Positions 1 through 5,916 of a DNA stretch of 6,964 nucleotides are shown here, one piece after another; position 1 is the stretch's first letter; the number at the start of each line of letters is the position of its first letter. The position numbers and the translations under genes were made by a program. A model generated the notes under the pieces. The model saw only the letters and a list, made by a program, of their open reading frames with translations. It made no database searches and was not told where the DNA came from. Source of the stretch: Opitutus sp. GAS368 (GTDB lineage: Bacteria; Verrucomicrobiota; Verrucomicrobiae; Opitutales; UBA953); contig CALQQQ010000060.1 of NCBI GenBank assembly GCA_943332745.1, positions 1 to 6,964 on the forward strand. The letters are read 5' to 3'.

Positions 1-396
1 GGCTCGGATGTTGGCGCCGTCAGTCTTGCGGGGCTGGGCACCCGTGAGGAAGGCCGCCATCGCGCGAGCGTGGTCGCCGCCGCCGTCGCCATGCGGACGG
101 GCCTTGTCGGCCGCGAGGCCGGTGAGAATGGAGAAGTCATCGCGCACGCCATTGAGCGGCGCGAGAATCGGAGGCAGCTTGGAAGGCAGCGCACCTTCGG
201 CGCCGACGCGCCAGCCATCCATGTTCACGCCATTAGGGACGTAGAGGAACGCCATGCGATTCGGCGCGGCGTTTTTCGCGGGCGTGTTGCCGGCGGCCCA
301 CCCAGTCTGGACGCCCATCGCCTCGAGCCAAGGTAAGGCCATGACGGCGCCGAGTCCTTTGAGGACGGTGCGGCGGGGAATGAGGTCGGTCTTCAT
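1..396 (-). CDS. DUF1552 family exported protein, N-terminal part (runs off the window)
   Basis: Reading leftward from an ATG at 396-394, the frame stays open to the window edge and gives the first 132 residues. The N-terminus has a twin-arginine-like signal: PRRTVLKG at residues 7-14, then a hydrophobic stretch (ALPWLEAM, 20-27) and a likely cleavage near residues 33-35. DUF1552 hallmarks follow: PNRMAFLYVPNG (45-56), a PPIL.PL segment (75-81), and HGDGGGDHARAMAAFLTG then KTDGANIRA (102-132). The start lies 10 bp after the stop of the upstream DUF1592-type gene, so the two are almost certainly co-transcribed; this gene order is common in Planctomycetota and Verrucomicrobiota. There is no convincing Shine-Dalgarno sequence. 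No enzymatic function is established for the family. Export by Tat is inferred: position +2 after the arginine pair is Val rather than the usual Phe. Most of the protein lies outside the window, so its integrity cannot be judged. Confidence 0.9.
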   Translation of the reverse strand, partial: MKTDLIPRRTVLKGLGAVMALPWLEAMGVQTGWAAGNTPAKNAAPNRMAFLYVPNGVNMDGWRVGAEGALPSKLPPILAPLNGVRDDFSILTGLAADKARPHGDGGGDHARAMAAFLTGAQPRKTDGANIRA

Positions 397-406
397 GGCG
401 GGGCGA

Positions 407-2722
407 TTACTTCTTAGAAGGATTAGACCCGCCTTCAACCTGAGATGTTCCCCGGCGGAGGCGGAAAGGGTCGCTGAGGACCACCCCTAAGACGATGGCC
501 GAGAAGCGATTGCCCGATTGCGAAGCCGAATCGGTGATTTTATCGACCGCCGGGCCGTCGTAATAGTCGAGCCCGCGACCCAGGCCGTAGGTCAGCAGCT
601 TCGTGGAGAGATTACGGACGACCTTCGTGCCGTCCTTGCGGAGGAGCAGTTTGAGTTCGCCGGCACCAGCGAACGTGCGGCCGTCGGAGAGCTTACCAGC
701 CGGGTCAATCGGCTTGCCGTCTTCCATCGTGCGGCCGCGGCCGACGCCGTCGAACTTCTCGAACGCGAAGCCGATGGCGTCCATCCGCGAGTGGCAGGAG
801 GCGCAGGCCGGATCGCGGCGATGCTGCTCCATGCGCTCACGGAGATTACCTTTGAGCTGCTGGCCTTCGAGCGTCGGGACGGACGGCGGGGCCGGCGGCG
901 GCGGCGTGCCGAGAATCTGCTCAAGGATCCACTTGCCGCGCTTGACCGGCGAGGTGCGCGTCGGGTTGGAAGTCGCGGTCAGGATGGAAGCATGGGTGAG
1001 GATGCCGCCGCGCTCGCCCTTCGGGAGCGTCACGCGCACGAATTCGCCGCTATCGCGGCCGCGGGCGAAGTCGGCCTTAATCCCGTAGAAGGCCGCGAGG
1101 TTGCGGTCGAGGTAGGTGAAGTCACCGTCGAGAAGGTCGAGGACGTCGCGGTCGTCGCGGACGATTTCGGCGAAGAAGAGCTCCGTCTCCTTCACCATCG
1201 CGGTACGCACGGCTTCATTGAATTGCGGGTAGAGCGAGGGATCAGGCGAGACCACGCTAAGCTGGCGAAGTTGGAGCCACTGGAGGCCGAAGCCTTCCGT
1301 GAGGTATTGCGCGCGCGGGTCCTTGAGGAGGCGGCGAGCCTGGGCCTCAAGGTTGGCCGAGAGCTTCTTGGCGTAGGCCAGCTGGAAGAGCTCGTCGTCC
1401 GGCATCGAACCCCAGAGGAAATAGCTGAGCCGCGAAGCCAGCGCGAATTCGCTGATCGGGTGCGCTTCGCGTTCGGTCGGCTGCTCGTCCTGTTCGCCGC
1501 GGAAGATGAACTTCGGCGAGGCCAGCACCATCGCGATGGTCGCCTGCGCGCCGGCCTCCCAGGTGCCACTGGATTTCTCGGCGGTAAGGAATGCCTTCGT
1601 GTAGCGGGCGATTTCGGTGGGCGTGGCCGGACGGCGGAAAGCGCGGCTCACGAACCAGTTCGCGAAGAACGATGCGCGGACGTCGCCCTTCTTATCGCCG
1701 AGCGCCACCGCGAGGCGGCGCTGGAATTCGGTACGGGTATCGGTCGGGCCGAGCAGGCGGAGGCGGAGACCGGAGAGGGAGCGCGCGTTACCGGAGATCT
1801 TCGCGGGCGGGTTGAGCCACTTCAGCGTGAACTCGTGCTTGCCGGCCTTGAGGGCTACGACCTTGGCCTCGGCCGTCTCGTATTTCTTGACCGACTTAAA
1901 TTGGTAGGAGCCGACGTCCTTACCATCGACGACGAAGCCGACGAGCGGGGGCGGATCGCCGGGTGCGCCCGTGGAGCGGAGACTGACCGAGATGATATAG
2001 TCGCCGTCGCGCGGGGCGGTCATCGGACCCGTAAGATACGGCGCCGGATCGAAGTAGCGGTCTTGGCTTTCGCGGCGGCCCTTCGGGAGCATTTCCATCA
2101 TCGCGAGCCCCGTACCGTCGAGTTCATTAGGCTTGGTCGGCATCGCCTTCGCGGCGATCTGTTCGCCGACTGAAAGGAAGCGCTCCAGGTGGACGGGCGA
2201 GAACGTGAGGACGTCGCCGATATTATCGAAACCGTAGCCCGTGTCGTCGGCCGGGAAGTCGGCGGAGAAATTCTCGTCGAGGTAGAGCAGGTCGCGGATC
2301 GTGTTGTTGAACTCCAGGCGGTTGAGGCGGCGGATCGTGACGTCGCCCGGATCCGGCTTCGCCTTCGCGATCGCGTTGGCGAGGAGCTTGTGGACCGACG
2401 TCTGCAGGTGCTCGATCTCGGCGGGCGTCGGGCGGACTTTGACCTTTGTGGGAGGCATCTCGCCGGAGACCACCTGGTTGACGACCTCACGCCAGACCCG
2501 CTGGTCGCGGAAGAAACGGGTGTCGTCCTTGAAGGCCTCGAGGTTGAGGTGGCCCTTGGCGAGTTCGGCATCGTGGCACTCATAGCAGTGCTTATTCAGG
2601 AAGGGCTGGATGTCCTTCTGGAAATCCTGCGCGGAGACCGGGCTGAACCAGGCACAAAGGAAGCCCCCGAGCATCGCCATGATCGGGGTGGGCCAAGCTG
2701 CGCGAGGGGCCGAGAGCTGCAT
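407..2722 (-). CDS. Exported di-haem cytochrome-like protein, DUF1592/PSD family
   Basis: This 771-residue protein starts at ATG 2722-2720. A signal peptide (hydrophobic core about 14-28, likely cleavage after VSA at 29-31) fits this start. Visible regions in order: PSCyt1-type cytochrome domain with CYECH at 46-50 and a GEMPP segment whose Met89 could be the distal haem ligand; DUF1587 (about 127-190, VTIRRLNRLEFNNTIRDLL); a beta-rich insert (about 222-325) resembling a carbohydrate-binding module; DUF1595 (about 345-400, FVSRAFRRP); DUF1592 (about 421-550, LASRLSYFLWGSMPDDEL); DUF1588 (about 568-665) with the usual PPPP-rich linker at 607-613 and a second haem motif CASCH at 640-644; DUF1585 (about 683-757). 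Two covalently bound haems in the periplasm are expected, suggesting electron transfer. Substrate and partner are unknown. The downstream DUF1552 gene is its usual companion. An ATG at 2729 is out of frame. The length and domain set look complete. Confidence 0.95.
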   Translation of the reverse strand: MQLSAPRAAWPTPIMAMLGGFLCAWFSPVSAQDFQKDIQPFLNKHCYECHDAELAKGHLNLEAFKDDTRFFRDQRVWREVVNQVVSGEMPPTKVKVRPTPAEIEHLQTSVHKLLANAIAKAKPDPGDVTIRRLNRLEFNNTIRDLLYLDENFSADFPADDTGYGFDNIGDVLTFSPVHLERFLSVGEQIAAKAMPTKPNELDGTGLAMMEMLPKGRRESQDRYFDPAPYLTGPMTAPRDGDYIISVSLRSTGAPGDPPPLVGFVVDGKDVGSYQFKSVKKYETAEAKVVALKAGKHEFTLKWLNPPAKISGNARSLSGLRLRLLGPTDTRTEFQRRLAVALGDKKGDVRASFFANWFVSRAFRRPATPTEIARYTKAFLTAEKSSGTWEAGAQATIAMVLASPKFIFRGEQDEQPTEREAHPISEFALASRLSYFLWGSMPDDELFQLAYAKKLSANLEAQARRLLKDPRAQYLTEGFGLQWLQLRQLSVVSPDPSLYPQFNEAVRTAMVKETELFFAEIVRDDRDVLDLLDGDFTYLDRNLAAFYGIKADFARGRDSGEFVRVTLPKGERGGILTHASILTATSNPTRTSPVKRGKWILEQILGTPPPPAPPSVPTLEGQQLKGNLRERMEQHRRDPACASCHSRMDAIGFAFEKFDGVGRGRTMEDGKPIDPAGKLSDGRTFAGAGELKLLLRKDGTKVVRNLSTKLLTYGLGRGLDYYDGPAVDKITDSASQSGNRFSAIVLGVVLSDPFRLRRGTSQVEGGSNPSKK

Positions 2723-2732
2723 CCGTCATTTA

Positions 2733-2760
2733 AACATAGCGGGCGGGGGTAGGTTGCAAA
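2733..2760 (-). promoter_or_regulatory. Possible promoter of the DUF1592/DUF1552 unit
   Basis: On the minus strand TTTGCA (2760-2755, 4 of 6 to TTGACA) and TATGTT (2738-2733, 4 of 6 to TATAAT) are separated by 16 bp. Transcription would begin near 2726, leaving only a few untranslated bases before the ATG at 2722. A small inverted repeat GGTT-GCA-AACC (2752-2762) overlaps the -35-like hexamer and could bind a regulator. Both hexamers are weak and the spacer is very GC-rich, so this is a candidate only. A promoter farther upstream is equally possible. Confidence 0.25.
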
Positions 2761-2769
2761 CCAAAGGCC

Positions 2770-2804
2770 AAAACCGTTGAAAAGTTGTTAAAATTTCGTT
2801 AAAA
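2770..2804. promoter_or_regulatory. Helically phased A-tracts (predicted bent DNA)
   Basis: Four AAAA runs begin at 2770, 2780, 2790 and 2801, one per helical turn; the third continues as AAAATTT. The same stretch contains three related octamers at exact 11-bp steps: GTTGAAAA (2776), GTTAAAAT (2787) and GTTAAAAC (2798). Phased A-tracts are known to curve DNA and can act as UP-element-like or nucleoid-protein sites. The tracts lie 48-82 bp upstream of the DUF1592-type gene start and about 200 bp from the plus-strand gene, so a role at the minus-strand promoter is the likelier reading. The phasing is read directly; the function is inferred. Confidence 0.5.
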
Positions 2805-2822
2805 CCCTAAATTACTCCCTAT

Positions 2823-2832
2823 TAATCGATTA
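2823..2832. promoter_or_regulatory. Perfect 10-bp palindrome, possible operator
   Basis: TAATCGATTA is identical to its own reverse complement. The half-site TAATCG occurs again at 2874-2879 and, inverted, at 2911-2916, where it forms the arms of a hairpin. Three copies of this motif within about 95 bp of a divergent promoter region suggest a shared regulator-binding site, but no family can be named from the sequence. Confidence 0.3.
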
Positions 2833-2872
2833 GATATGAATACTCAGACCTTCCCTGGGTGCAGATAGCCTA

Positions 2873-2917
2873 GTAATCGCTGAAAAAGCCCCAATTCGGG
2901 CATTATTCCTCGATTAC
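2873..2917 (-). terminator. Long imperfect hairpin, terminator- or attenuator-like on the minus strand
   Basis: GTAATCG (2873-2879) pairs with CGATTAC (2911-2917). Further in, 2882-2884 pairs with 2906-2908, 2886-2887 with 2903-2904, and GCCC (2888-2891) with GGGC (2898-2901) around the six-base loop CAATTC, with A2902 bulged. That is about 16 pairs in 45 nt. Read leftward, the inner GC stem is followed at once by TTTTT (2887-2883), the shape of an intrinsic terminator; read rightward there is no such U-run. It lies about 160 bp before the DUF1592-type start, where no upstream minus-strand gene is seen. It could attenuate that unit, stop antisense transcription from the secretion operon, or end a small RNA. 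The pairing is seen; the role is inferred, and the inner GC stem is only 4 bp. Confidence 0.4.
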
Positions 2918-2975
2918 GACCGGGCGGGGCCCATGATGCGGGATGAAGTTGGCAACCTAACCCCCTGCTTGGTGT

Positions 2976-3004
2976 TTTAGAGATACCCCACCCCCCTTTA
3001 TAAA
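2976..3004 (+). promoter_or_regulatory. Promoter-like hexamers just before the secretion operon
   Basis: TTTAGA (2976-2981, 4 of 6 to TTGACA) and TATAAA (2999-3004, 5 of 6 to TATAAT) stand exactly 17 bp apart. The -10-like box ends one base before the ATG at 3006, so a normal initiation point near 3011 would fall inside the gene. Either this is a chance match, the mRNA begins unusually close to the -10 box, or translation starts further in. I regard it as a weak candidate. Confidence 0.25.
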
Positions 3005-3005
3005 G

Positions 3006-3668
3006 ATGCTCCCCTTTCCCCGAATTCCTTTAGCCGTGCTTACGGCGGCGATCCTCGGCCTAGGTACGGCGATGGCCGTCGACCTCGAAGGCTTGGTCAA
3101 GAATTCGCCCTTCGGCGGCACGGGCGTTCCGGCTGGCCCGGGCGTAGCGCCGAGCACTTTGGAGTTCCGCGGCATGTACGCCGAAGGCGGCGTGAACTAC
3201 TACAGCATCTACAATTCCCTGACCAAGCAATCGAGCTGGGTGGCCGAAGGCGAAGCGCCGTCGGCGAACGTCCCCGTCGTCATCAAGGGCTTCGACGTCG
3301 CGAACGAGAGCCTCGTCATCGACAACGAAGGGCAGCCGCAGCAGATGGCGTTACACCAAGCCGTCGTCGTCGTGTATCGCGGACCGACCCCGGCGCAGTT
3401 GGCAGCCGTTTCGACCGCAGTGCCCGGCGCTCCCACTGTGCCCGGAGCGCCCGGAGCGGGCGGCGTCAACATGCAGAATCTCACACCCGAGCAAATCGAA
3501 GCCTTCCGCCAACAGATGAAGGATCGTTTTGGTAAGCGCGGAGCGGACGGGGCTGGTGATCCGCGCCAGCGCGGCGGCGACGCCACCGCGAAGACTCCCA
3601 AGACGCCGGCGGCCGCCCAAGCTGCGCCGACGACGGCCAAGCCCGCGAAGACCCCGAAGGCCCGCTGA
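3006..3668 (+). CDS. Small exported protein, GspC/PilP homology-region-like, lead gene of the T2SS operon
   Basis: This 220-residue protein begins at the first possible start after an in-frame stop at 2958-2960. Residues 1-24 form a signal peptide or N-terminal anchor (Arg6, hydrophobic 8-22, TAMA before VDLEG). A KNSPFG segment (32-37) follows, then a compact domain (about 49-122): LEFRGMY, YYSIYN, SSWVAEGE, VVIKGFDVANESLVID, QQMALHQA. This order (a strand with L.L.G, a displayed value, a W/Y.VGE-like turn, I.G.....V.I...G, L.L) resembles the homology region by which GspC or PilP contacts the secretin. That assignment is inference from pattern only. The rest looks disordered: a Pro/Gly/Val linker, a helical piece NLTPEQIEAFRQQMKDRF (158-175), and a Lys/Pro/Ala/Thr tail (195-220). 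gspG begins 13 bp downstream. It could be the inner-membrane-to-secretin connector of this system, or an unrelated lineage-specific secretion protein. No clear ribosome-binding site is visible. Confidence 0.8.
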   Translation: MLPFPRIPLAVLTAAILGLGTAMAVDLEGLVKNSPFGGTGVPAGPGVAPSTLEFRGMYAEGGVNYYSIYNSLTKQSSWVAEGEAPSANVPVVIKGFDVANESLVIDNEGQPQQMALHQAVVVVYRGPTPAQLAAVSTAVPGAPTVPGAPGAGGVNMQNLTPEQIEAFRQQMKDRFGKRGADGAGDPRQRGGDATAKTPKTPAAAQAAPTTAKPAKTPKAR

Positions 3669-3681
3669 TTCTTTTCCTCCC

Positions 3682-4128
3682 ATGACCACCGTCCAGAAAA
3701 CCACCGCCCGTCGTCTCCGCAAGGGCTTCACCCTGCTCGAGATCCTGATCGCCGTCGCGATCGTTGGCATGCTCGTCGGCCTCGCCGTCACGAACACCGA
3801 CAAGATTCTGGGCCAGAGCCAGGAAGGCGTCGCCAAGCTCTTCGTCAACGAGTCGCTCAAGACCTCGCTCGTCCGCTACCGCATCGACATGGGTGACTAC
3901 CCTTCCACCGAGGAAGGTATCAAGGCCCTGATCACCGCACCGGAAGGCAAGGCCGACAAGTGGCGCGGTCCGTACATGGAAGCCAAGGGCGGCCGCTCGC
4001 CGATCGACCCATGGAACCAGGAGTACCAGTACCGCTACCCCGGCACGAAGAACACCGAGAGCTACGACCTTTACTCGATGGGCCGCGACAAGAAGCCGGA
4101 CACCGAAGACGACATCGGCAACTGGTGA
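3682..4128 (+). CDS. gspG: Type II secretion major pseudopilin GspG
   Basis: This 148-residue protein forms the main subunit of the periplasmic pseudopilus. It has a basic 15-residue leader ending in Gly15, then the prepilin peptidase site and N-methylation helix FTLLEILIAVAIVGMLVG (16-33) with Glu at +5. GspG-specific blocks follow: DYPSTEEGIKAL (72-83), KWRGPYM (93-99), PIDPWNQEYQYRYPG (107-121), YDLYSMGRD (128-136) and the terminal DDIGNW (143-148). The last block carries the aspartates of the family's calcium-binding loop. The PIDPW and DIGNW ends separate it from type IV pilins. I chose ATG 3682 because it gives a normal leader; the frame is open farther upstream (ATG at 3529), but that would overlap the previous gene and add 51 unlikely residues. 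The calcium loop is shorter and has fewer glycines than usual. No Shine-Dalgarno sequence precedes the ATG. Confidence 0.95.
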   Translation: MTTVQKTTARRLRKGFTLLEILIAVAIVGMLVGLAVTNTDKILGQSQEGVAKLFVNESLKTSLVRYRIDMGDYPSTEEGIKALITAPEGKADKWRGPYMEAKGGRSPIDPWNQEYQYRYPGTKNTESYDLYSMGRDKKPDTEDDIGNW

Positions 4129-4667
4129 GCCCGGCCTCGCAGCATCGATCCGGCAACCCGGCGCGCCGCGGCTTCACCTTGCTGGAGACGCTGCTCGTCC
4201 TCGGCCTAATGAGCATGCTCGCGGCCGTGATGGTGGGCGGGTCGGCGCAGTTGCTGAAGGGCACCGCTCGTTCAGATCCCGAGGACGCGCTGATGGCGCT
4301 GCTACAGACCATCCGCCGACACGCCGTCGAAAAAGGTAAGGTCCTCGAACTGACCCCGACGGACGATGCGGACGAAGATGCGCCGGATTTCACCTGGGGT
4401 GAGGAAAACGCCGCCGAGGGTAGCCCGCGCACCGAAGAGAAACTCCCGAAGCTCGAGGGCGTGAAGGTCAAGGTCCTCGCGCCCGAAAGCACTGGGGCGA
4501 TCCTGCTGGGCGGCGTCGCCTCCGAGAAGGCCCTCGCCCGCATGCACTTTTATCCAGACGGCACCTGTGACCGCGTGCGACTGGACGTCACCCGTCCCGA
4601 TAGCCGCAAGGTCATCCCCATCGATCCACTCACTTGCGCGCCGCTCCCGGCCGTCGACGCCAAATGA
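4125..4667 (+). CDS. gspH: Type II secretion minor pseudopilin, GspH-like
   Basis: The start is a GTG at 4125 that overlaps the gspG stop as GTGA, giving 180 residues with a 16-residue basic leader ending RRG. An upstream ATG (3960) in the same frame would lie deep inside gspG and bury the leader, so I reject it. The prepilin motif is G16 then FTLLETLLVLGLMSMLAAVMVGG, with Glu at +5. A helix (about 50-72) contains IRRHAVEKGKVLEL, like the 'lr.A...g..v.l' block of GspH/FimT. An acidic insert (79-105) follows, then RMHFYPDGT (139-147) and VIPIDPLT (163-170), which match the F.PDG and I.vDplTG ends of GspH. In both places a usual Gly or Ser is replaced by Cys (148 and 171). By position between gspG and gspI and by these motifs it is the GspH subunit at the pseudopilus tip. 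Sequence similarity in this family is low, so the exact name is less sure than the class. Confidence 0.85.
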   Translation: MSPASQHRSGNPARRGFTLLETLLVLGLMSMLAAVMVGGSAQLLKGTARSDPEDALMALLQTIRRHAVEKGKVLELTPTDDADEDAPDFTWGEENAAEGSPRTEEKLPKLEGVKVKVLAPESTGAILLGGVASEKALARMHFYPDGTCDRVRLDVTRPDSRKVIPIDPLTCAPLPAVDAK

Positions 4668-5275
4668 AACGCCGTGGCTTCACCTTGATCGAGGTCCTCA
4701 TGAGCCTCGCTATCTTCGCGCTCGCGGCGGTGAGCCTCGGCGCGGCCTATTCAAACGTCCTCATGGGCCGGCTCGCGCTGCGTCAGGACGAACAGCGGCT
4801 GGATGACCTCGCGCGCTGCCGCGCTGCGCTCATGGAGACCCCGGGCTTCGAGGACGTGGAAACCGGCGGCGAGATTCATCTGCCCGGTGGGCGCAACGCG
4901 CGCTGGGTAGGTAAGATTGAGGCCACCGCCGTGAGTGACCTCTTCGCCGTGCAGCTGACTTCGGAGATCCAAGCCGAGGAAGGTGGCGATTACGGCGCCG
5001 AGATCATCGAGACGCGCATGCTGCTGCGGCCCACGTGGTCCATCCCTTCCGACCGCCAGAAGATCCGCGACGAAGCGCGCCAGCGCCTCGAGAAAGAACG
5101 CGGCTACAAGGAAGCCGACGGCAACTCCGCTTTTATTAGTTCGCCCACGCGCGGCAAGAAGCTCATCCCCGCCGGGCAGCCCGGCGCCGGCGGCAAGAAC
5201 GCCGCGCCTAACGGTAAGAACGGCCAACCCACCAAAGGCGGACAACCCGCGCCGCGCCCGGCGCCCAAGCGATGA
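4664..5275 (+). CDS. gspI: Type II secretion minor pseudopilin GspI with a long C-terminal extension
   Basis: The gene starts at ATG 4664, overlapping the gspH stop as ATGA, and encodes 203 residues. It has a very short leader (MKRRG), then FTLIEVLMSLAIFALAAVSLGAAYSN (6-31), the classic GspI start with Glu at +5 and the EVL.SLAIFAL pattern. The small globular part ends near residue 125 (RMLLRPTWS). GspI proteins are usually about 120-130 residues, so 75 or so are extra: a charged helix (130-150) and a basic Gly/Pro/Asn/Lys tail (about 160-203, with repeated GKN and GQP units). The frame of the tail is supported because its stop overlaps the next gene in the same ATGA manner. GspI joins GspJ and GspK in the tip complex. 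The tail may face the periplasm or bind another component; its role is unknown. Confidence 0.92.
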   Translation: MKRRGFTLIEVLMSLAIFALAAVSLGAAYSNVLMGRLALRQDEQRLDDLARCRAALMETPGFEDVETGGEIHLPGGRNARWVGKIEATAVSDLFAVQLTSEIQAEEGGDYGAEIIETRMLLRPTWSIPSDRQKIRDEARQRLEKERGYKEADGNSAFISSPTRGKKLIPAGQPGAGGKNAAPNGKNGQPTKGGQPAPRPAPKR

Positions 5276-5916
5276 CCGCTTCCACCCACCGCCGCGGCTT
5301 CACGCTGCTCGAGATGCTCGTCTCGCTCGCCTTGCTCGGCGTGCTGATGGTCACGCTCAACACCTTTCTCTTCTCCATGAGCGAGCTCTGGGGTGGCGGG
5401 CGCGATAAGCGCCTGTTTGACCAGCATACCCGCGCCGCGACCGCCCTCGTGCGCAACGCCTTCGAACAGGCCACCTTCGGCCCAAGCGCCTCCGGCGTCG
5501 CGCTCAAGGATATCGACGATGGCGCCGGCACGACTAAACCGCGCCTCTGCTTCCTGCTCGCCGACGCCGGCCGCTTGGCGGACTGGCCCGAGGCCCCGCT
5601 CCCAGATGTCGACTTCAGCGTGTTCGTCGAAGAAGGCCGGGGGCTTGTGTTCGAATGGCAATCGCGCCTCGAGATCGAGCGGGAGAAGACGGACAAGCAT
5701 GAGACCATCATCAGCCCGTTCGTGAGCGCGATTCATTTCGAATATTACGACGCCGAGCTCAAGGAGTGGAAGGTCGAGGACGAGCCCGTGAACAACACCG
5801 GCGGCACCACCTGGAAGAAGCCCGTGCGCATCCACCTGCTCTTCGAGCGCGGCGCGCTGAAAGCGACCAAGATCGTCGACCTCCCCATCAAGCGCTCCGG
5901 CGCCTCCACGCCATGA
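5272..5916 (+). CDS. gspJ: Type II secretion minor pseudopilin GspJ
   Basis: This 214-residue protein starts at ATG 5272, overlapping the gspI stop as ATGA. The leader is MTASTHRRG, then FTLLEMLVSLALLGVLMVTLNTF (10-32) with Glu at +5. The N-terminal helix continues into a segment with R..F..A.F.....S (about 61-74). The C-terminal part carries the GspJ pattern: a SPFVSAIHFEYYDAELKEWKVE block (148-169) and KPVRIHLLFERG..K....VDLPI (183-206), corresponding to 'V..l.f.Y.D....W' and 'P..v.l.l'. GspJ is normally about 190-230 residues, so the length fits. It would form the pseudopilus tip with GspI and GspK. Its position between gspI and gspK is the standard order. Confidence 0.93.
   Translation: MTASTHRRGFTLLEMLVSLALLGVLMVTLNTFLFSMSELWGGGRDKRLFDQHTRAATALVRNAFEQATFGPSASGVALKDIDDGAGTTKPRLCFLLADAGRLADWPEAPLPDVDFSVFVEEGRGLVFEWQSRLEIEREKTDKHETIISPFVSAIHFEYYDAELKEWKVEDEPVNNTGGTTWKKPVRIHLLFERGALKATKIVDLPIKRSGASTP

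Noticed and set aside
518..2173. A 551-codon open frame on the plus strand, opposite the DUF1592-type gene
   Set aside because: It has no recognisable domain, is rich in Arg/Glu/Ala/Gly, and lies entirely antisense to a gene with clear family motifs. Long antisense frames are expected from GC-rich codon bias.
2189..2752. A 187-codon plus-strand open frame across the start of the DUF1592-type gene
   Set aside because: The Val/Arg/Glu/Leu-rich low-information protein is antisense to the signal peptide and first haem domain. No family features.
2945..2972. Possible sigma-54 site (TTGGCA at 2949-2954 with TGCTT downstream)
   Set aside because: The GG and GC elements are 14 bp apart rather than the required 10, so it does not fit a sigma-54 promoter.
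2723..3005. Intergenic repeat as a mobile element remnant (MITE) or CRISPR unit
   Set aside because: Only one hairpin is present, without flanking target-site duplications, and there are no regularly spaced identical repeats with unique spacers.
3529..3681. Upstream in-frame extension of gspG from an ATG at 3529
   Set aside because: It would overlap the lead gene by 140 bases and place an Arg/Pro-rich stretch before a normal 15-residue prepilin leader.
3960..4124. Upstream in-frame ATG for gspH
   Set aside because: It lies inside gspG, and the GTG at 4125 gives a normal leader and the same 4-bp overlap as the following junctions.
5104..5835. A 243-codon minus-strand frame opposite gspI and gspJ
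   Set aside because: It is antisense to two well-supported pseudopilin genes and shows no domain or start context.
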